A stretch of DNA of 13,565 nucleotides from an uncultured Collinsella sp. (lineage in GTDB: Bacteria; Actinomycetota; Coriobacteriia; Coriobacteriales; Coriobacteriaceae), in assembly GCA_900550415.1 (NCBI GenBank), contig URSO01000057.1, positions 1-13,565 of the forward strand, written 5' to 3'. Within the stretch, counting starts at the first letter, position 1. Every line of letters starts with the position of its first letter. Below are positions 13,427 through 13,565 of the stretch, one piece after another. The notes beneath the pieces are model-generated. The model searched no databases. It saw only the letters and a program-made list of their open reading frames with translations, and was not told the DNA's origin. Made by a program: the position numbers and the translations under genes.

Positions 13427-13565
13427 CGGCAACGCCAATGTTTTGGCGAAGTCAGCGAAAACCCGCCAGAGCGAGCAAGGTGCCTTGAAACAAGGCGGCA
13501 TTGACCTCTTGGTCATGCCGCCGAAGTTGAAAGGCAGATTGCCGCTCTGGCGGGTTTGCAGCGTC
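13427..13565 (+). ncRNA. Candidate structured RNA, copy B (139 nt, reaches window end)
   Basis: Same plan and length as copy A. The 5' hairpin is GCCAA-TGTT-TTGGC. P1 AAACCCGCCAGAGC (13459-13472) pairs with 13544-13557, with one extra G-C pair. There is a bulged A13474, GCAA/TTGC, a GG/GA internal loop, P2 TGCCTT/AAGGCA, the loops GAAACAA/GAAGTTGA, P3 GGCGGCAT/ATGCCGCC, a bulged T, and GACC-TCTT-GGTC. The 3' flank GCAGCGTC coincides with the window edge. No helix shares its sequence with copy A apart from GACC/GGTC, yet every helix is complementary. Any 3' continuation beyond the window is unseen. Confidence 0.7.

Overview
The window looks like the chromosome of a Coriobacteriia member, most likely a Collinsella-type gut anaerobe. 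This rests on the GC-rich coding sequence, the mix of genes (M20 dipeptidase, DegV, queuine/tgt, SDR, alanine/aspartate/glutamate-rich surface-type protein), and dispersed intergenic hairpins of a kind I associate with Collinsella. The assignment is inference; no database was searched. Ten protein genes are supported.

Layout. 106-1542 and 1596-2258 (both minus): a Zn M20 dipeptidase downstream of a HAD phosphatase, probably co-transcribed. 2415-3275 (plus): a DegV/FakB-type fatty-acid-binding protein, divergent from the HAD gene, ended by a strong terminator at 3402-3442. 3276-3989 has no gene but is full of repeats: a GGGACAGG-loop hairpin over the degV stop, the terminator, a GGCC-rich hairpin, and a 230-bp element with 36-bp terminal inverted repeats. 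3990-7001 (plus): a 1003-residue protein joining a Zn-containing archaeo-eukaryotic primase (AEP) domain, an SF2 helicase and a PLD-like domain. This is the architecture of the TOTE conflict systems. It is visibly less GC-rich than its neighbours and is flanked by two copies of one repeat family, so it reads as an acquired defence-type gene. Converging on it (minus strand) is a RelB/DinJ-YafQ type II toxin-antitoxin pair with operator-like repeats in its promoter.

7789-8547 (minus): a LOG/TIGR00730 phosphoribohydrolase-like protein, preceded by a terminator hairpin only about 23 nt from its start codon. 8761-9900 (minus): tRNA-guanine transglycosylase (tgt) with a good -10 box. 9901-10324 has no protein gene but holds three stacked hairpin elements, including a 139-nt candidate structured RNA. 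10325-11125 (minus): an SDR oxidoreductase. 11420-13201 (plus): a 593-residue acidic, coiled-coil, C-terminally membrane-anchored protein of unknown function. 13202-13565 has no protein gene; it carries a terminator hairpin, three short hairpins and a second copy of the 139-nt RNA, in the same order as in 9901-10324.

The main discoveries are (1) the AEP-helicase-PLD gene, whose PLD active site looks degenerate, inside a repeat-bounded island beside a toxin-antitoxin pair; and (2) a paired 139-nt structured RNA at 10151-10289 and 13427-13565. Its three main helices differ in sequence but keep base pairing, its internal loops are nearly invariant, and G-U wobbles point to transcription from the plus strand. 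Both copies end a composite hairpin module that recurs between genes.
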